This document shows positions 1 through 11,400 of a stretch of DNA of 64,000 nucleotides, piece by piece. The translations under genes and the position numbers were made by a program. Source of the DNA: Schizonepeta tenuifolia (taxonomy: Eukaryota > Streptophyta > Magnoliopsida > Lamiales > Lamiaceae); NCBI GenBank assembly GCA_029490685.1, contig CM055957.1, forward strand, positions 72,059,294 through 72,123,293. Direction: 5' to 3'. Each line of letters opens with the position of its first letter. Within the stretch, counting starts at the first letter, position 1. The notes below the pieces were generated by a model that worked only from the letters and a program-made list of their open reading frames with translations, ran no database searches and was not told the origin of the DNA.

Positions 1-818
1 TTCAGCGGCGTCTCCTCGCAGTCAGCCCAGACCATGTTGCAGTCCTTTATTGCGAGGAGGATGAGGGCGGAGACTTTGCAGCCGAAGTTGAGCGTGCCCT
101 TCACACTCAGCAGCTTCTCTCCAGACTCGGTTGTAGTCTCGGAGATCTTCGACTTTTCCACCATCAACTGGTTCAGAAAATATTGGAACCAGTTGATTTG
201 GTGTTGGTGCTCCAGGGCCATCACCTGCTTCAATTTAGGTCGGCTGATGTCGCCGAACGCACCACTGTATCCGAACACTACCTTCGACACGGCGTCGAAC
301 AGCAGGCGGTGTTCCGGCTTCAGCTTTGTTCGTTGCATGTTGCTCTTCAACCGCTCCGGCTCGATCAAAGCATCCTGAAGAAATTCATCCGTTTGTTCGT
401 CGGTAATATTCTCCAGGAACTCGGTGGCGGTGTGGTTGATTGGTATGATGTACCAGAGGACATCGGACACATCGATGGGGAAGGAGACACGACGTATCGT
501 CCTTGCCGGAACATCTCTTTGTCGGCACGACACCACCGTAGAAACTCCCGCCGAACTGTCAAGGAGGCGAACAAAATTGACGTAGAATTCTCCGACTTGG
601 CGCCTGAGCAAGTGGGAGGGGCAGAGCTTGGCCCATTCCAGTAGTCCGTTCTCACGGAGAGTGTTGGCGAAAGGGGCTAGGACCGGTGACTCTAGATCCT
701 CGTCGGAGAGGATCTGCTCGAAGTGAATCTTCGATACTAACATATCGAATGACTCTTCATTCGTGGTAGGCACGAGGGAAGGTCCGGATGACGCCATTCT
801 CTTGCTTTTGGGTGCCAT
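1..818 (-). CDS. Env-position ORF of copia element copy 1 (partial, open at window edge)
   Basis: Starting at the ATG at 818-816, the minus strand is open for 272 codons with no stop, to the window edge. The protein begins MAPKSKRMASSGPSLVP and contains EWAKLCPSHLLRRQVGEFYV and, about 65 residues later, PINHTATEFL. The pattern of a conserved FY(V/A)N segment followed by a strand-rich stretch recalls the 'putative plant transposon protein' domain, but this is a resemblance only. No signal peptide or clear membrane segment is visible in this part. A TATA box lies about 150 bp upstream and a pyrimidine-AG splice acceptor about 8 bp before the ATG. It is intact although gag-pol of the same copy has stops and frameshifts. 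The orthologous start is at 63828 in copy 2. Confidence 0.75.
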   Translation of the reverse strand, partial: MAPKSKRMASSGPSLVPTTNEESFDMLVSKIHFEQILSDEDLESPVLAPFANTLRENGLLEWAKLCPSHLLRRQVGEFYVNFVRLLDSSAGVSTVVSCRQRDVPARTIRRVSFPIDVSDVLWYIIPINHTATEFLENITDEQTDEFLQDALIEPERLKSNMQRTKLKPEHRLLFDAVSKVVFGYSGAFGDISRPKLKQVMALEHQHQINWFQYFLNQLMVEKSKISETTTESGEKLLSVKGTLNFGCKVSALILLAIKDCNMVWADCEETPL

Positions 819-962
819 TAATAATCACTGCAAAGGTAATAAATAGGAAAGGAAAGAAATCTATTTGCAGAAATGGGTTAGGCAGAAAACTGGAAGACGA
901 TGAATAGTTATAATTGATAAGCACAAATGAGGAAAGTAGGAGATATCTTCCTGATTTTTCGC

Positions 963-970
963 CTTATATA
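963..970 (-). promoter_or_regulatory. TATA box upstream of env-position ORF, copy 1
   Basis: TATATAAG on the minus strand, about 150 bp before the ATG at 818. It has the same spacing and context in copy 2 (63678). Upstream, AGCCGTTGAT occurs twice in both copies. This suggests an internal promoter separate from the LTR. Confidence 0.5.
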
Positions 971-1499
971 GGTCTTTGACTCGGATGAAATCAACGGCTG
1001 GGGTTAAATGGCGCGAATCTATCAACGGCTGAGATTACGCGACTGTTGACTACCTTTGACTCGACGTTTTGATCCGAGTTCCAACCAGCGCGTGAGAAGG
1101 TGTACAGTTTCATGTCAGCCCAGTCGCACTATAAAATAGGCTATGGATGCTCAGCCGTACTTTACATTTAATGCGACATGATGGCTATTTTAATGTAACT
1201 GACTAGCTCAGGAATGTTTGAATTTATTTCAAACATTCTCATTTAAGAACATAACACCTTCAGTCATAAATGTTACCTACCAGCTGATGTCGAGATCAGC
1301 TGTATACCTCAGTTGCCGCATACCATCAACTGACTCGAGTTCGTCTGTTCAGCTGACGTCTGATCTATTGTTGCAGCATACCATCAGCTGACTCGAGTTC
1401 GTCTGTTCAGCTGACGTTTGATGTCTTCAGTTGGCAATCCGTATCTGAGATTCCCCCTTCATCTGAGCTTCCCCCTTAGATGGATATCTGACTCTTCAG

Positions 1500-4400
1500 C
1501 TCGGATGGGTCCTCATCAGCTCGGATGACTCTTCAGCTCGGATGACTCTTCATCTGATGGATCCAATAGTCCAAGAAGATCACATAACATCTTGAACCGG
1601 GCTTCAGGAAGAGGTTTGGTGAAGATGTCAGCTCTCTAAATCTCAGTTGGGATCTTTTCCATGGACACATCCTTTTTCTCAATATGATCTTAGATGAAAT
1701 GATGACGAATGTCGATATGCTTTGTCCGAGAGTGGTGAACAGGATTCAGAGAGATAGCTATGGCACTCGAGCTATCACAATGAATTGGAACCTGTCCAGT
1801 TGCGACTTCATAGTCTCTCAGTTGTTGCTTCAACCACAACACTTGCATGCAACAGCTTCCGGCAGCCATATACTCTGACTCGGTTGTAGATGTAGCAACA
1901 CATGCTTGTTTCTTGGAGAATCATGAAACTAGCTTGCTTCCCATGAACTGACAGTGTCTAGAAGTAGACTTCCTGTCCAATCGATCTCCTGCTAGATCCG
2001 CATCTGAGTATCCGGTCAGCTGGATATTGTCGTCAGTTGGATACCACAATCCAACATTAACAGTTCCCTTCAAATACTTGATGATATTCTTCGCTGCCAA
2101 CATGTGTGCTTCTCTTGGTTGGACATGAAACCGAGCACTGCTCCAACTGCGTATGATATGTCTGGCCGGCTTGCAGTTAGATATAGCAAAGAACCGATGA
2201 TCCCTCTATACTTGCAGGCATCCACGAGCTTTCTCTCAGCTCCGGGTTCGATCTTCCAGTTAGTATTCATCGGGATCCTTGTTGTCTTATTTGTTTGCAA
2301 TCCGAACTTGGTGATGAGCTCCTTTGTATACTTAGACTGATTGATGAAAATCCCTTCTGGTGATTGCTTTACTTGTAACCCAAGGAAATAATTCATCTCG
2401 CCCATCATTGACATCTCGAACTTCTCCTTCATGAGAGCTGAGAATTTCTTGCACAGCTCCTCCGACTTGGAACCGAATATGATGTCATCCACGTAGATTT
2501 GCACAACAAGTATATCTTCTCCAACTTTGATGGTGAACAGGGTTTTGTCAACTGATTCTCGTTTGAATCCCGAGTTCAGTAGAAAACCACAAAGAGTGTC
2601 ATACCAGGCCCTTGGCGCTTGCTTTAGACCATAGATAGCTTTCTTCAACTTGTACACTCTTCCATCTCCAGTCTCAAAACCAGGAGGCTGTTCAACATAC
2701 ACATCTTCCTTGATATCTCCGTTGAGGAATGCACACTTCACATCTATCTGATACACTTTGAACTTGTGATGTGCGGCATAAGTTAGAAAGATTTGGATGG
2801 CTTCCAGCCTTGCAACAGGCGCGAAAGATTCTTCAAAGTCGATTTCTTCTTGTTGGCAGTATCCTTGAGCTACCAACCTTGCCTTATTCCTCACTATGAA
2901 TCCAATGGCGTCTCTCTTATTTTTGAAAATCCACTTCAATCCAATCACCTTGACACCATTTGGTCTTTCTACCAACTCCCATACACAGTTGCGTAGAAAC
3001 TCATTCAGTTCTTCTTGCATGGCTGTTGTCCAATGAACACAGTTGAGAGCTTTCCCAACATTCTTCGGTTCTGGTACATCAGCTACAAAGCAAGAAATCA
3101 TGGCAACATCTCTAGCTTGCTCGAACTCCTCTAGAACTGCCAACTCCTCAGCATATTGGGCATAAGTGTTGGAGTTTTCTTCAGTTGATTTTGGATTTGC
3201 AACTCGGCTCCTTGTACGCACACCCTCGGTTGGATCGCCGATGATGTTGTCAGTAGAATGGACTTCATACCATCTTCGGTTGCGTCTTCCTTCTTCTTCC
3301 AACTGTGGCTGTTCCGAAATCTGAGTTGGAGTCTTTAGAGCTGGTGATTGATCAGCTGTTGAGTCTGGATCCTCAACATTGACATTCGTTTGAACTGGAC
3401 TCGGTTGGGCTTCGGATGCTGATGCAGTTGGAGGAGCATCAGCTGAAGTTCCCCCTTTGGATGAGCTGGGGTCTTCGCATTCATCTTCAGAGGGGTATGG
3501 ATCCTCATCCTCAGTTGCCCAAACCAGTGGTTCAGCTAGGTTCTTTTCCCTTAGAGCTTGCGATCTGGTGAGAACTAGTGGAATAGCTGGATCTGCTTGT
3601 TGTCCTTTAACCTGTTCCCTGCACTCAAAGGTAGATTCATCAAAACTAACATGAGGTGTTATTTCCACAGCACGAGAGCTATTGTTGAAAACTCTGTATG
3701 CCTTAATTCGAGCAGCATATCCAAGAAATATGCCCTTCGAAGCTTTGGCATCAAAAGTTTTCAACTCAGTCTTCCCATTGTTGTGAATATAACACTTAGA
3801 ACCAAAGACGCAAAAATAAGAAATATCTGGCTTCCTGCGTCTCCATAGCTCATATGGTGTCTTTCCCAACCGCTTGGTTAGAAGAGACCGGTTCTGAGTG
3901 TAGCATGCAGTGTTGATCGCTTCAGCCCAAAATCTCTTTGGTAGAGCTGAGCTGGCTAACATGGATGTGGCTGCATCCTTCAGCGTTCTGTTCCTTCGCT
4001 CAGCTACTCCATTCTGGTGCGGAGTACGCGCGGCTGATGTCTGATGGGTAATTCCATTCTTCTCGCAATATTCGATGATGGTTTCATTTAGGAACTCGGT
4101 TCCACGATCTGATCGGATAGAAATGATCTTTATCTCTTGTTGGTTCGATATCCGATCCATCAGCTTGGGCAGCTCATCTCGGGTTTCACTCTTGTGGCGC
4201 ATGAAGATGGTCCACGTGTACCTCGAGTAATCATCAGTTACAACCAGTGTATATTCGTTGCCATTTATGCTCTTTGGTGTAACTGGCCCGAAGAGATCCA
4301 TATGGATCAGCTGTAACACTCAGGGTTGAGGGAGTTGACTTCAATCAGAAGGAGGATCTAGCGAGCTTTCCCAGCTGGCATGCACTGCAGATGTGTGTTG

Positions 4401-6193
4401 TTGAAAACACTCGGTTAGGTATGCCTCTTGCATGTTCTTGTCTGGCGAGTCGGTTCATCGTCTTGAAGTTCAGATGGTTAAGCCTTTTGTGCCACAGCCA
4501 GCTCACATCAGAACTGCTCTTTGATAACAGGCAGGTGTCAGGGAGGCTGCTGTTCCAGTCAGCGTAATAGACATTCCATGTTGGTGATCGATTTCCCAAC
4601 AATATCACCTGCTTTGATCCGACATCTTTAACTCTGCAACCCTGTGCATTAAACTTGACAGAGAAACCATTATCACAGAATTCGCTGATAGAGAGCAAGT
4701 TATACTTCAATCCATCAACATAAGAAACATTAGAAATCAAAACATGATTGGTTTCAAGGGTACCGTAACCTCTGGTGTAACCTTTTGAGTTATCACCAAA
4801 AGTAATTGATGGACCTTCTTTCTCTACAAAACTTCCAAGCAAATCCTTCAGATTTATCATGTGTTTCGAGCATCCACTGTCCATTACCCATATTGTTGCA
4901 GACGCCTTCTTCTTCCTCAGCTGTTTCTCCTGTACCTGCAAAGAGAAACTCGCTTAGGTCCCCAATTTCATTTGGGTCCTGGAGGGTTAGAACCAATTCC
5001 CCCTTGAGTTGTGCGTCGCTTTTCTCTGTATACTCGGATGGATTTATCATTCCAGATCACTTTTCCTTGATCATCAACTATAACAACACCTCGGTTATCC
5101 TTAGGCTTGTCGTTAGTAGTGATGTTCTGTTTCTTGGGAGGAGTTGGATTTCTCCCATGTTGAGTTTTAGGAGGTGAGGATTTCCCCCTGTTTTGATGGC
5201 GATTTTTATCCTGTTTGATTTGTCTGGATGATTGGACGCCATGTTGGAATCTTCGTAGCTGATACTGATTCCATCTTCCTGACTGACGACGACAACTGGT
5301 CATGCTCGGATGTTGATTCAAGTTGTGGCATGAATATCTCCAGCTCCTCATTGGTTGACTCGGTTGGAACCTCTGGTTGAACTGATGATGGAACCGCTGT
5401 TGATTCAGATGGTTGAGTCCTTGTTGGCTCTGCAGTCAGTTCCATTCTTTCTGTGGTCGGTTCTGTGGATGGTTCAGAGGTCGGTTCTGATTTTTGTTTC
5501 GGTTGTATCTCCGACGCCTCTGGTTCCTCTTCTGTGACTTGGAACATTCCCCTTCGGTTGATGTCCCAACCGATGGAACGTTCTGTTCATCCACTGCTTC
5601 TTTTCCCTTCTCAGTTGGAGTTCCCTTGGTCGGTTGAGCTTGCTGAGAAGTGGAAGTTGCATTACTTTGGGGAGATTCATATTCAACTGTGTTAGGTTCG
5701 ACAACCTTGACCTCAACAGCTTTGATGAAGGTTGCTGGAGGAATTCCACTATCTTTAACCACATCGTAACCGAGTCCTGACAAGTCATCCATCTGTCGGC
5801 TGTAACTGATTAGATTCTCTATGATCTTGGATGACTGATATAGCTTGAACAGGTTGTCCTTTTCAGTTTGCAACTCTTTGAGAAGAACAGCTATATACTC
5901 GGACTGTTCGTCTGACTTTTTCACCAGCTGGCCGATCTGCGCCTCTTGCTTGTTCAAGTGATCTTCCCGCTTCTTGATCTGTTTCTTTAACTCCTCATCA
6001 GTTGAAACCTTAGGTTGGCTGGCAGCATTCAGTTGATTATTGAGATTGTCAATCTCTTCCGTTTGGCTCTTGATCAGATCGTCCTTGTCGGTTAAGGATT
6101 CCTCAAGCTTGGCGAATTGTACTTGAAGACTCTTAAACTCAACCGACTGCTGTTGCACTTCCTCATTGAGTGCTCATCATCTTTGACGTCCAT
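1500..6193 (-). pseudogene. Broken gag-pol of copia copy 1 (gag N-terminus deleted)
   Basis: The gag start codon is at 6193-6191. After about five codons the sequence jumps to the coiled-coil segment (from about 6180 down to 5436), so about 1.28 kb of gag including the CCHC knuckle is missing relative to copy 2. Gag ends near 4968 and pol starts in the -1 frame. Pol shows the protease motif DSGCSKHM (about 4870), an H-H-C-C pre-integrase region (about 4510-4380), integrase with D, D and E in MDLFGP, RSDRGTEF and HQNGVAER (4319-3990), RT with YVDD (about 2490) and RNase H (2010-1680). Breaks seen are a TGA in the pre-integrase/integrase linker near 4343, a 2-base loss near 4325, a frameshift near 2130 and a stop at 1921-1923. 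It is non-functional. Confidence 0.9.
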
Positions 6194-6324
6194 CTGCACA
6201 CAACAACAGAGCAAAAATGCAAGCAGATATGCACTAGCGTGAAAAGATCTGTTCAGTTGACCACTGAAGAAAATTTCTCGAATTCACACCTTGTGAAACA
6301 GAGTCAGCAGTCTTTTGAACCACT

Positions 6325-6336
6325 GCTCTGATACCA
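6325..6336 (-). other. Primer-binding site (initiator-Met tRNA), copy 1
   Basis: TGGTATCAGAGC on the minus strand, two bases inside the LTR end. It matches the 3' end of plant initiator methionine tRNA, the usual primer of copia elements. Confidence 0.9.
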
Positions 6337-6338
6337 CT

Positions 6339-7833
6339 TGATGGTCCCGAAACGAGTTACTGGTGTATGGGGGGGGGGGGGGGAATACACCAGTTAGGAT
6401 TTTAAAACTTAACCCTGGAAAAATACTTCAACCGAGTAAAAAGACTCAGTTGCAATCTCACGGCTGAGTAAGCAACCTCAGCTGAAAGAGTTGTGCGGTG
6501 CGGAAAGTGGTGAAAAATAAACTCGTTAAAACAACTCACGCTTTTATGCTCGGTTGGTCAAAAACCAAAACAGTTGAGAATGTGCAGATATGCAGTTTGT
6601 ATGCCGATTAGTTTGGTCAGTTAAAAATGCAATAAGTAACTGAATAAAAATAAACACAGACACACAGGATTTAACGTGGTTCGGAGATAACCCTCCTACG
6701 TCCACGGGAAGTTGTGAGTCCACACAACTCTGTCCAAGTTCTTCTAGACAAACCACACAGCTTACGCGGGCTGTGCAACCGTTAAGGATAAATTTGCTGG
6801 TACTTATCAACCTTACAGATTAGTTTACGGGTACTAATCAACCTGTCTACTCAGTTACGGGAAGAGTAGGGCCCTAAAACTTTTTCAGGTATAAAAGATA
6901 AGGTTCCAACTAACAGCTCGAACAAGAAGTGAGCTGGGATCTAACACTCTACGAACTCTCACAAAGTGATGTTCTCAAGGTTCGATCTAAAGACACTCAG
7001 ACACAATCTAATGCTCTAGAACTCTCAACAAGTGATGTTCTTAGAGGCTAAATCTAATTCAGCTCGAGTAAGGAATATAGTTCTTTCTTTCGCTCTGTCT
7101 CGTCTCGTGTGTCTTCTCTTGTGTGTCTTCCACTATTCTCCAATGAATGGAAGCCTCTATTTATAGGCCGAGAGAATCAACTAGCCGTTGGAGGAGCTGT
7201 TGATCTCTGATCGTTGAAAGCGATGGCTTGTCTCTCATCTCTGCAAACTTCCCCGATATGGCATCTGTGCTCTTCTGCTTTCCATCTGAGACAGCCTTGT
7301 GTTGGGCCAAATGGGGTAATGACTGAACGGTCAAACCCTCATGTGACTTCCTTTTGAAATTCAAATTCAAACCTTTCTGACAGTCAACCTCGGTTAGTCG
7401 GTTGAAAGTCTTGATCTTTATCTGAGTGGTCTTCAGCTGATGTTCTGTCTCAACCGTTGAACTCTCAGCTGACTTTGAACTTCATGTTGAGACTTCTTTA
7501 TAACTTCCCCCTTCTTGAAACATTCTTTTTATTGGATGGCATTCTATAGCTGATGTTCCAACTGAACAGTTGGCTTGAACTCTCAGCTGTCAAAAAGCAT
7601 AGCTCTCTCATCAGGCAGTCTTGTAACTGATGTTCCTTATCCGATCTTTCATCCGGGGTTGTATCCGAGTGTTGCTCTGTTGCCGTCTTCAGCTGGAGAT
7701 CTGTAAAGATAAAATCTTAACATTGTTCAAACAGCGAGCCTAACAGCTAACAATAAGAACTGGCAACATCTACTCGGTTGGGGTCAGTTGGCTTTGGAAT
7801 TCATCAAAACTCATACTAATAAATTTCCCAACA
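6339..7833 (-). repeat. 5' LTR of copia copy 1
   Basis: Starts TGTTGGGAAATTTATTAG at 7833 and ends GGGACCATCA at 6339, so TG...CA, 1495 bp. The copy 2 LTR has the same ends but is 1596 bp. It contains a G tract at about 6370-6383 and a TATA box at 7165-7158. The 3' partner LTR is outside the window. Confidence 0.88.
7158..7165 (-). promoter_or_regulatory. LTR TATA box, copy 1
   Basis: TATAAATA on the minus strand inside the LTR, in the same context (CCTATAAATAGAGG) as 56197-56204 in copy 2. It is the likely core promoter for the genomic RNA. Confidence 0.65.
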
Positions 7834-8415
7834 AATGACAAATAGTGTAAATAAGTGAAATTGAAAATGTATGAAAGTTCATAAAATGAAGTAGTACATT
7901 ATTTGGTATACAGTTGAAATGTAGTATGTAGTGCATTATTTGAAGTACTGAGGGAGTAGCTGTTTTTGTCTTTAAACAAGTAGTATTCACTAACACTCAA
8001 AATTCATATACTAAAGAAAGAAAGAAATTCTCTCTTGTTTTCCTAATTATTACATAAAAAAGTTAAAAATGAAAGAATTCACATTGATATCAAAGGTCAA
8101 AAGGACATCATTTTAATTTAAAATTCTGAATGAGACTTTTATTATGAAAAATACGACAAAAGATATAAGATAGAACAAGGAACATCTTCTCCTAAGAAAC
8201 AGGGAGAGATCGTCTTATAGCGACAAAAAGTGAATCAATGTAACAATTAGTCCGCTAAAGTGTCCATTTTAACCCTCAATTTTCAGTATTACTTCCCTAG
8301 TATACAAGAATATCATCTCTAATCCTGAATTATACATAAGATTTCAAGTACAAGTCCTCATTTCTATACATGCTAATTTTTTCTAACTATTTATCTACCA
8401 AAATCAATAGAATAT
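7834..8415. other. 3' flank of MED33 with a Stowaway-like end
   Basis: AT-rich non-coding sequence. At about 7946-7958 it has GAAGTACTGAGGGAGTA, which looks like one end of a Stowaway MITE whose other end is not seen. The retrotransposon LTR begins about 110 bp away, so the MITE may have been split by that insertion. Positions nearer 8415 are probably the 3' UTR of the MED33 gene. Confidence 0.4.
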
Positions 8416-11400
8416 TCAAATTCCAGTTTCTACGATCATTTCTGCGGCAGCACCCATAGCCCCAATACCACTGATTCCAAGTAGAGCCAAAGCCAGTTCC
8501 TCCTCATTCCACTGCTTAAGCCCCTTGCTCACTCTTTTCAGAACTTCCACGTCGACTTCCAGCATCCACACGGGCGTACAGCTCACCATCAAGCTCAGAT
8601 ACCCCGTCACGTATGCTCTCCACAAGGCCTTGTTACAGCCAAGCGATATTTTCCCATCAAGGGCGCTCGCCACAAACTCCAAGTGCTTCTGCAAAACCTT
8701 AGGCCGTCGTTTAGATGCAGCTGATGCTGAGTCGGCTCCCCATGCGAATATCCCAGAATACACGGTGAAGTAGGCAAGTGCGTATCCAGCCAGCATCGCC
8801 CCCATACCTCCAGAATCCTGTCGATTGGGGTCTGATCCGTGAAGGGATATGAACCAAGATGGTAGTGTTTCTTTAAATAGAGCCTGCACAGAGCCTAATC
8901 CACCAGTAAGCCAAACTAAGGAAGCTGCCAGTGAAGCTGCAAGCTTCACCTGACTCATTGCAGCAGAGAGAGAAACCTGGCCATATTTCAAGTTAAATTT
9001 CGTCTTCTTCAGCTTCTCCAATTTCTCTGGGGGCAACCCGCTGTTGACAATATCTTCAACAGTGTGCATTAGGAGAGATACAATTTCTTCAATCATGAAC
9101 ATGATGTTTCTAACAGCTCGGTGAACTCTCAAGTAGAGTATTCCAGGGGCAACAGCAGAAAGGCCTCCAGAAAAGTTGGAACCAAAGCCGTGGCCCAGAA
9201 GAGCACCCACACCACCCTTGCTTGCAACAGAAGAAGAGTTTGAACCAAGAGCTGCTGCAAAACAGACTCTGAGGAGTTGAACTATGGCATCACGATTGTG
9301 ATGGAACACGGTTTGGGATGCGGAGAACACAAGAAAGTCGCTCCACCGTTTTACTTTTTGAGCCCATAAAGAAGATATTATTGGCATACATGGCCAGGGG
9401 CAACTTATGCCAAGACCACTCAAGGCCGGACCAAAAAAATTTAGAAAGCGCTCAGAACCTCTGTCGAGTTTATATGTTATTGTGAGGCTAACCAGAACTG
9501 CCAAGGGTAATGGAAGTGTGAGCATAGAGCTTCCCCCTACAAGGAAAATACTTATTAGCATAATGCTGAACCACTTTTGTTTTTATAGTGGAAAATAAAT
9601 CCTCAATTTTCATAGACCTGGGAGTCCTAATTTCCGCAGAACTAGAAAATTGCACGGTTTTCCAGAAAACATGTTTACTCCAACCATATCTCTCTTTATG
9701 ATCCAAATTACTCTTACTATGCACAACAACAATATCTGGATCTCATTTTAAGATTTAAGTAAGCAATAAAATAAGCTATGAACTATAGAGAAAGGAAACT
9801 AAGCAGAAGTAGGGCGGTTATTATAGACAAAATATAAGGTCAGCACTAAGAAGACATACCATCAGAAAGACCTGGGACATTGACACCAGTGGCAGCCAAG
9901 ATTTTATGTATCTGTTGTTCAACCATGGCTAAATTTGCAGCGGGGCTTGGCCAGTCAGTTCCATTCATAAAAGCGGGCTTCCAAAGACCCCGAGTCACTT
10001 CTGCTGAAAAGTAACTTACAATAGTGGCCAAAGAAGCGGGAAGAAAATCGGCAAGATCTTTGAGCCCTGAAATGAAAACACAAAACACAATGGTGTCACT
10101 TTCATATTGATGCAAAATTTGAAGGAACAGGAGAGACAGAATACAGCAAATAATAAGGTCAGCAACAAGAACAATACTCTTTTCAAATCAAATTCATTCA
10201 TTTTCTATAACATATGACAATCATATAGATTCAGAGATGGGTTTCTACATTAATTTATACAGTTTTGAGAATCTAAGAACTGAATGTTAAATCGTACTCA
10301 TACAGATTACAACCTAAGATATTAAACCCGCCAATTGGTAATTATAGTTAAGGCTTACAACAGGCAGTTACAACTTTCTAGGTACAGCCAAAACCTTCTT
10401 TGCTTAAATCGAGGAACGGTTCATGCATATCAACCAGAAAAAGATCATGTGCTTTCATGGGCGACTTTGTTGGCAGATACAATGGAACAGAGAAGAATGG
10501 ATGTTTTTCTTGTATGCAGTGCAAATGGATTTCACAAGCAAAATGAAGTATTTCTGGAGTAACAGAATGATACATACAACAGGCTTATCATACCAGTGGT
10601 CAATTCACGAGGCGAGAGTCTCCCATGGGCACAGGCCGTAAGGGCAGCATCAAGGACAAAAGGAACAGCCTCTAGAATATCCCAAGCAGGTAACTTAAGA
10701 CGGAGAGAATAATCATCAGTTCCAGATGCAGAGGAGCCGCTGCTTCCAGAAGTTGTAGAAGTCAGGGCTTGACCTCTGTTAATTTTTCTGAACATCATGT
10801 TTAGGAGAGCCTCCACAATCTCATGAACAGGATTTCCTGGTATTAGACCAGAAAGAATAGAAACAATACACTCTTGGTGCTTCCTGTACCAGCGCTTCAG
10901 TTTTGGAAAAGAATCTAATAATATGGGTCCTTTCGGAGTTGTGTATGATAATCTTGATGGTCTATTTGTTTTATTTTGATACTTTGGTGAATTCTCATAT
11001 GAAGCTAACTGGGAATTATGCACCAATAGAAGGTATTCTGGGGTTAAATGAGATCCTACTGGAGTAACATCTCCCATCACATGTTCCAGAGGTGGCTGGT
11101 CAAATCTCCACAACTTCAGCAGCAGAGTAAATGCATTTGAAAATACAACATGAGAAGAAATTTCCTCCCCTGTGTTAAGACTCCATGACATAGTGGGTGC
11201 ATAAGCACCAAAGACCTCACAAATTGGCATGAGTGCAGCAGCCAGTTGAGGAACCTGGAATAAATTTTACACGAAAACATTAGGAAATTTGACTTGGCTT
11301 CAACCAAACCTTATTGCTTCGATCTATTCATTCTTTTCCACTGTCATTGATATTTCATGACTCATAGATACTGTTTTTTTTTTTCTTGTGGGGGGGGGGG

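Larger units (their letters stand above)
1..7833 (-). mobile_element. Ty1/copia (Sirevirus-like) retrotransposon, copy 1, 3' end outside window
   Basis: The element reads right to left: 5' LTR (7833-6339), primer-binding site, truncated gag, pol, a non-coding stretch, then an env-position ORF that leaves the window at base 1. Domain order protease-integrase-RT-RNase H is the copia order. The long LTR, extended coiled-coil gag and extra ORF after pol suggest the Sirevirus (SIRE/Maximus) group; that sub-assignment is inference. The same family is present at 55454-64000 in the opposite orientation. The 3' LTR and target duplication cannot be seen. Gag-pol is not functional. Confidence 0.85.

Noticed and set aside
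183..655. Plus-strand and other-frame ORFs at the left edge
   Set aside because: Shadows of the 272-codon minus-strand ORF, which copy 2 supports.
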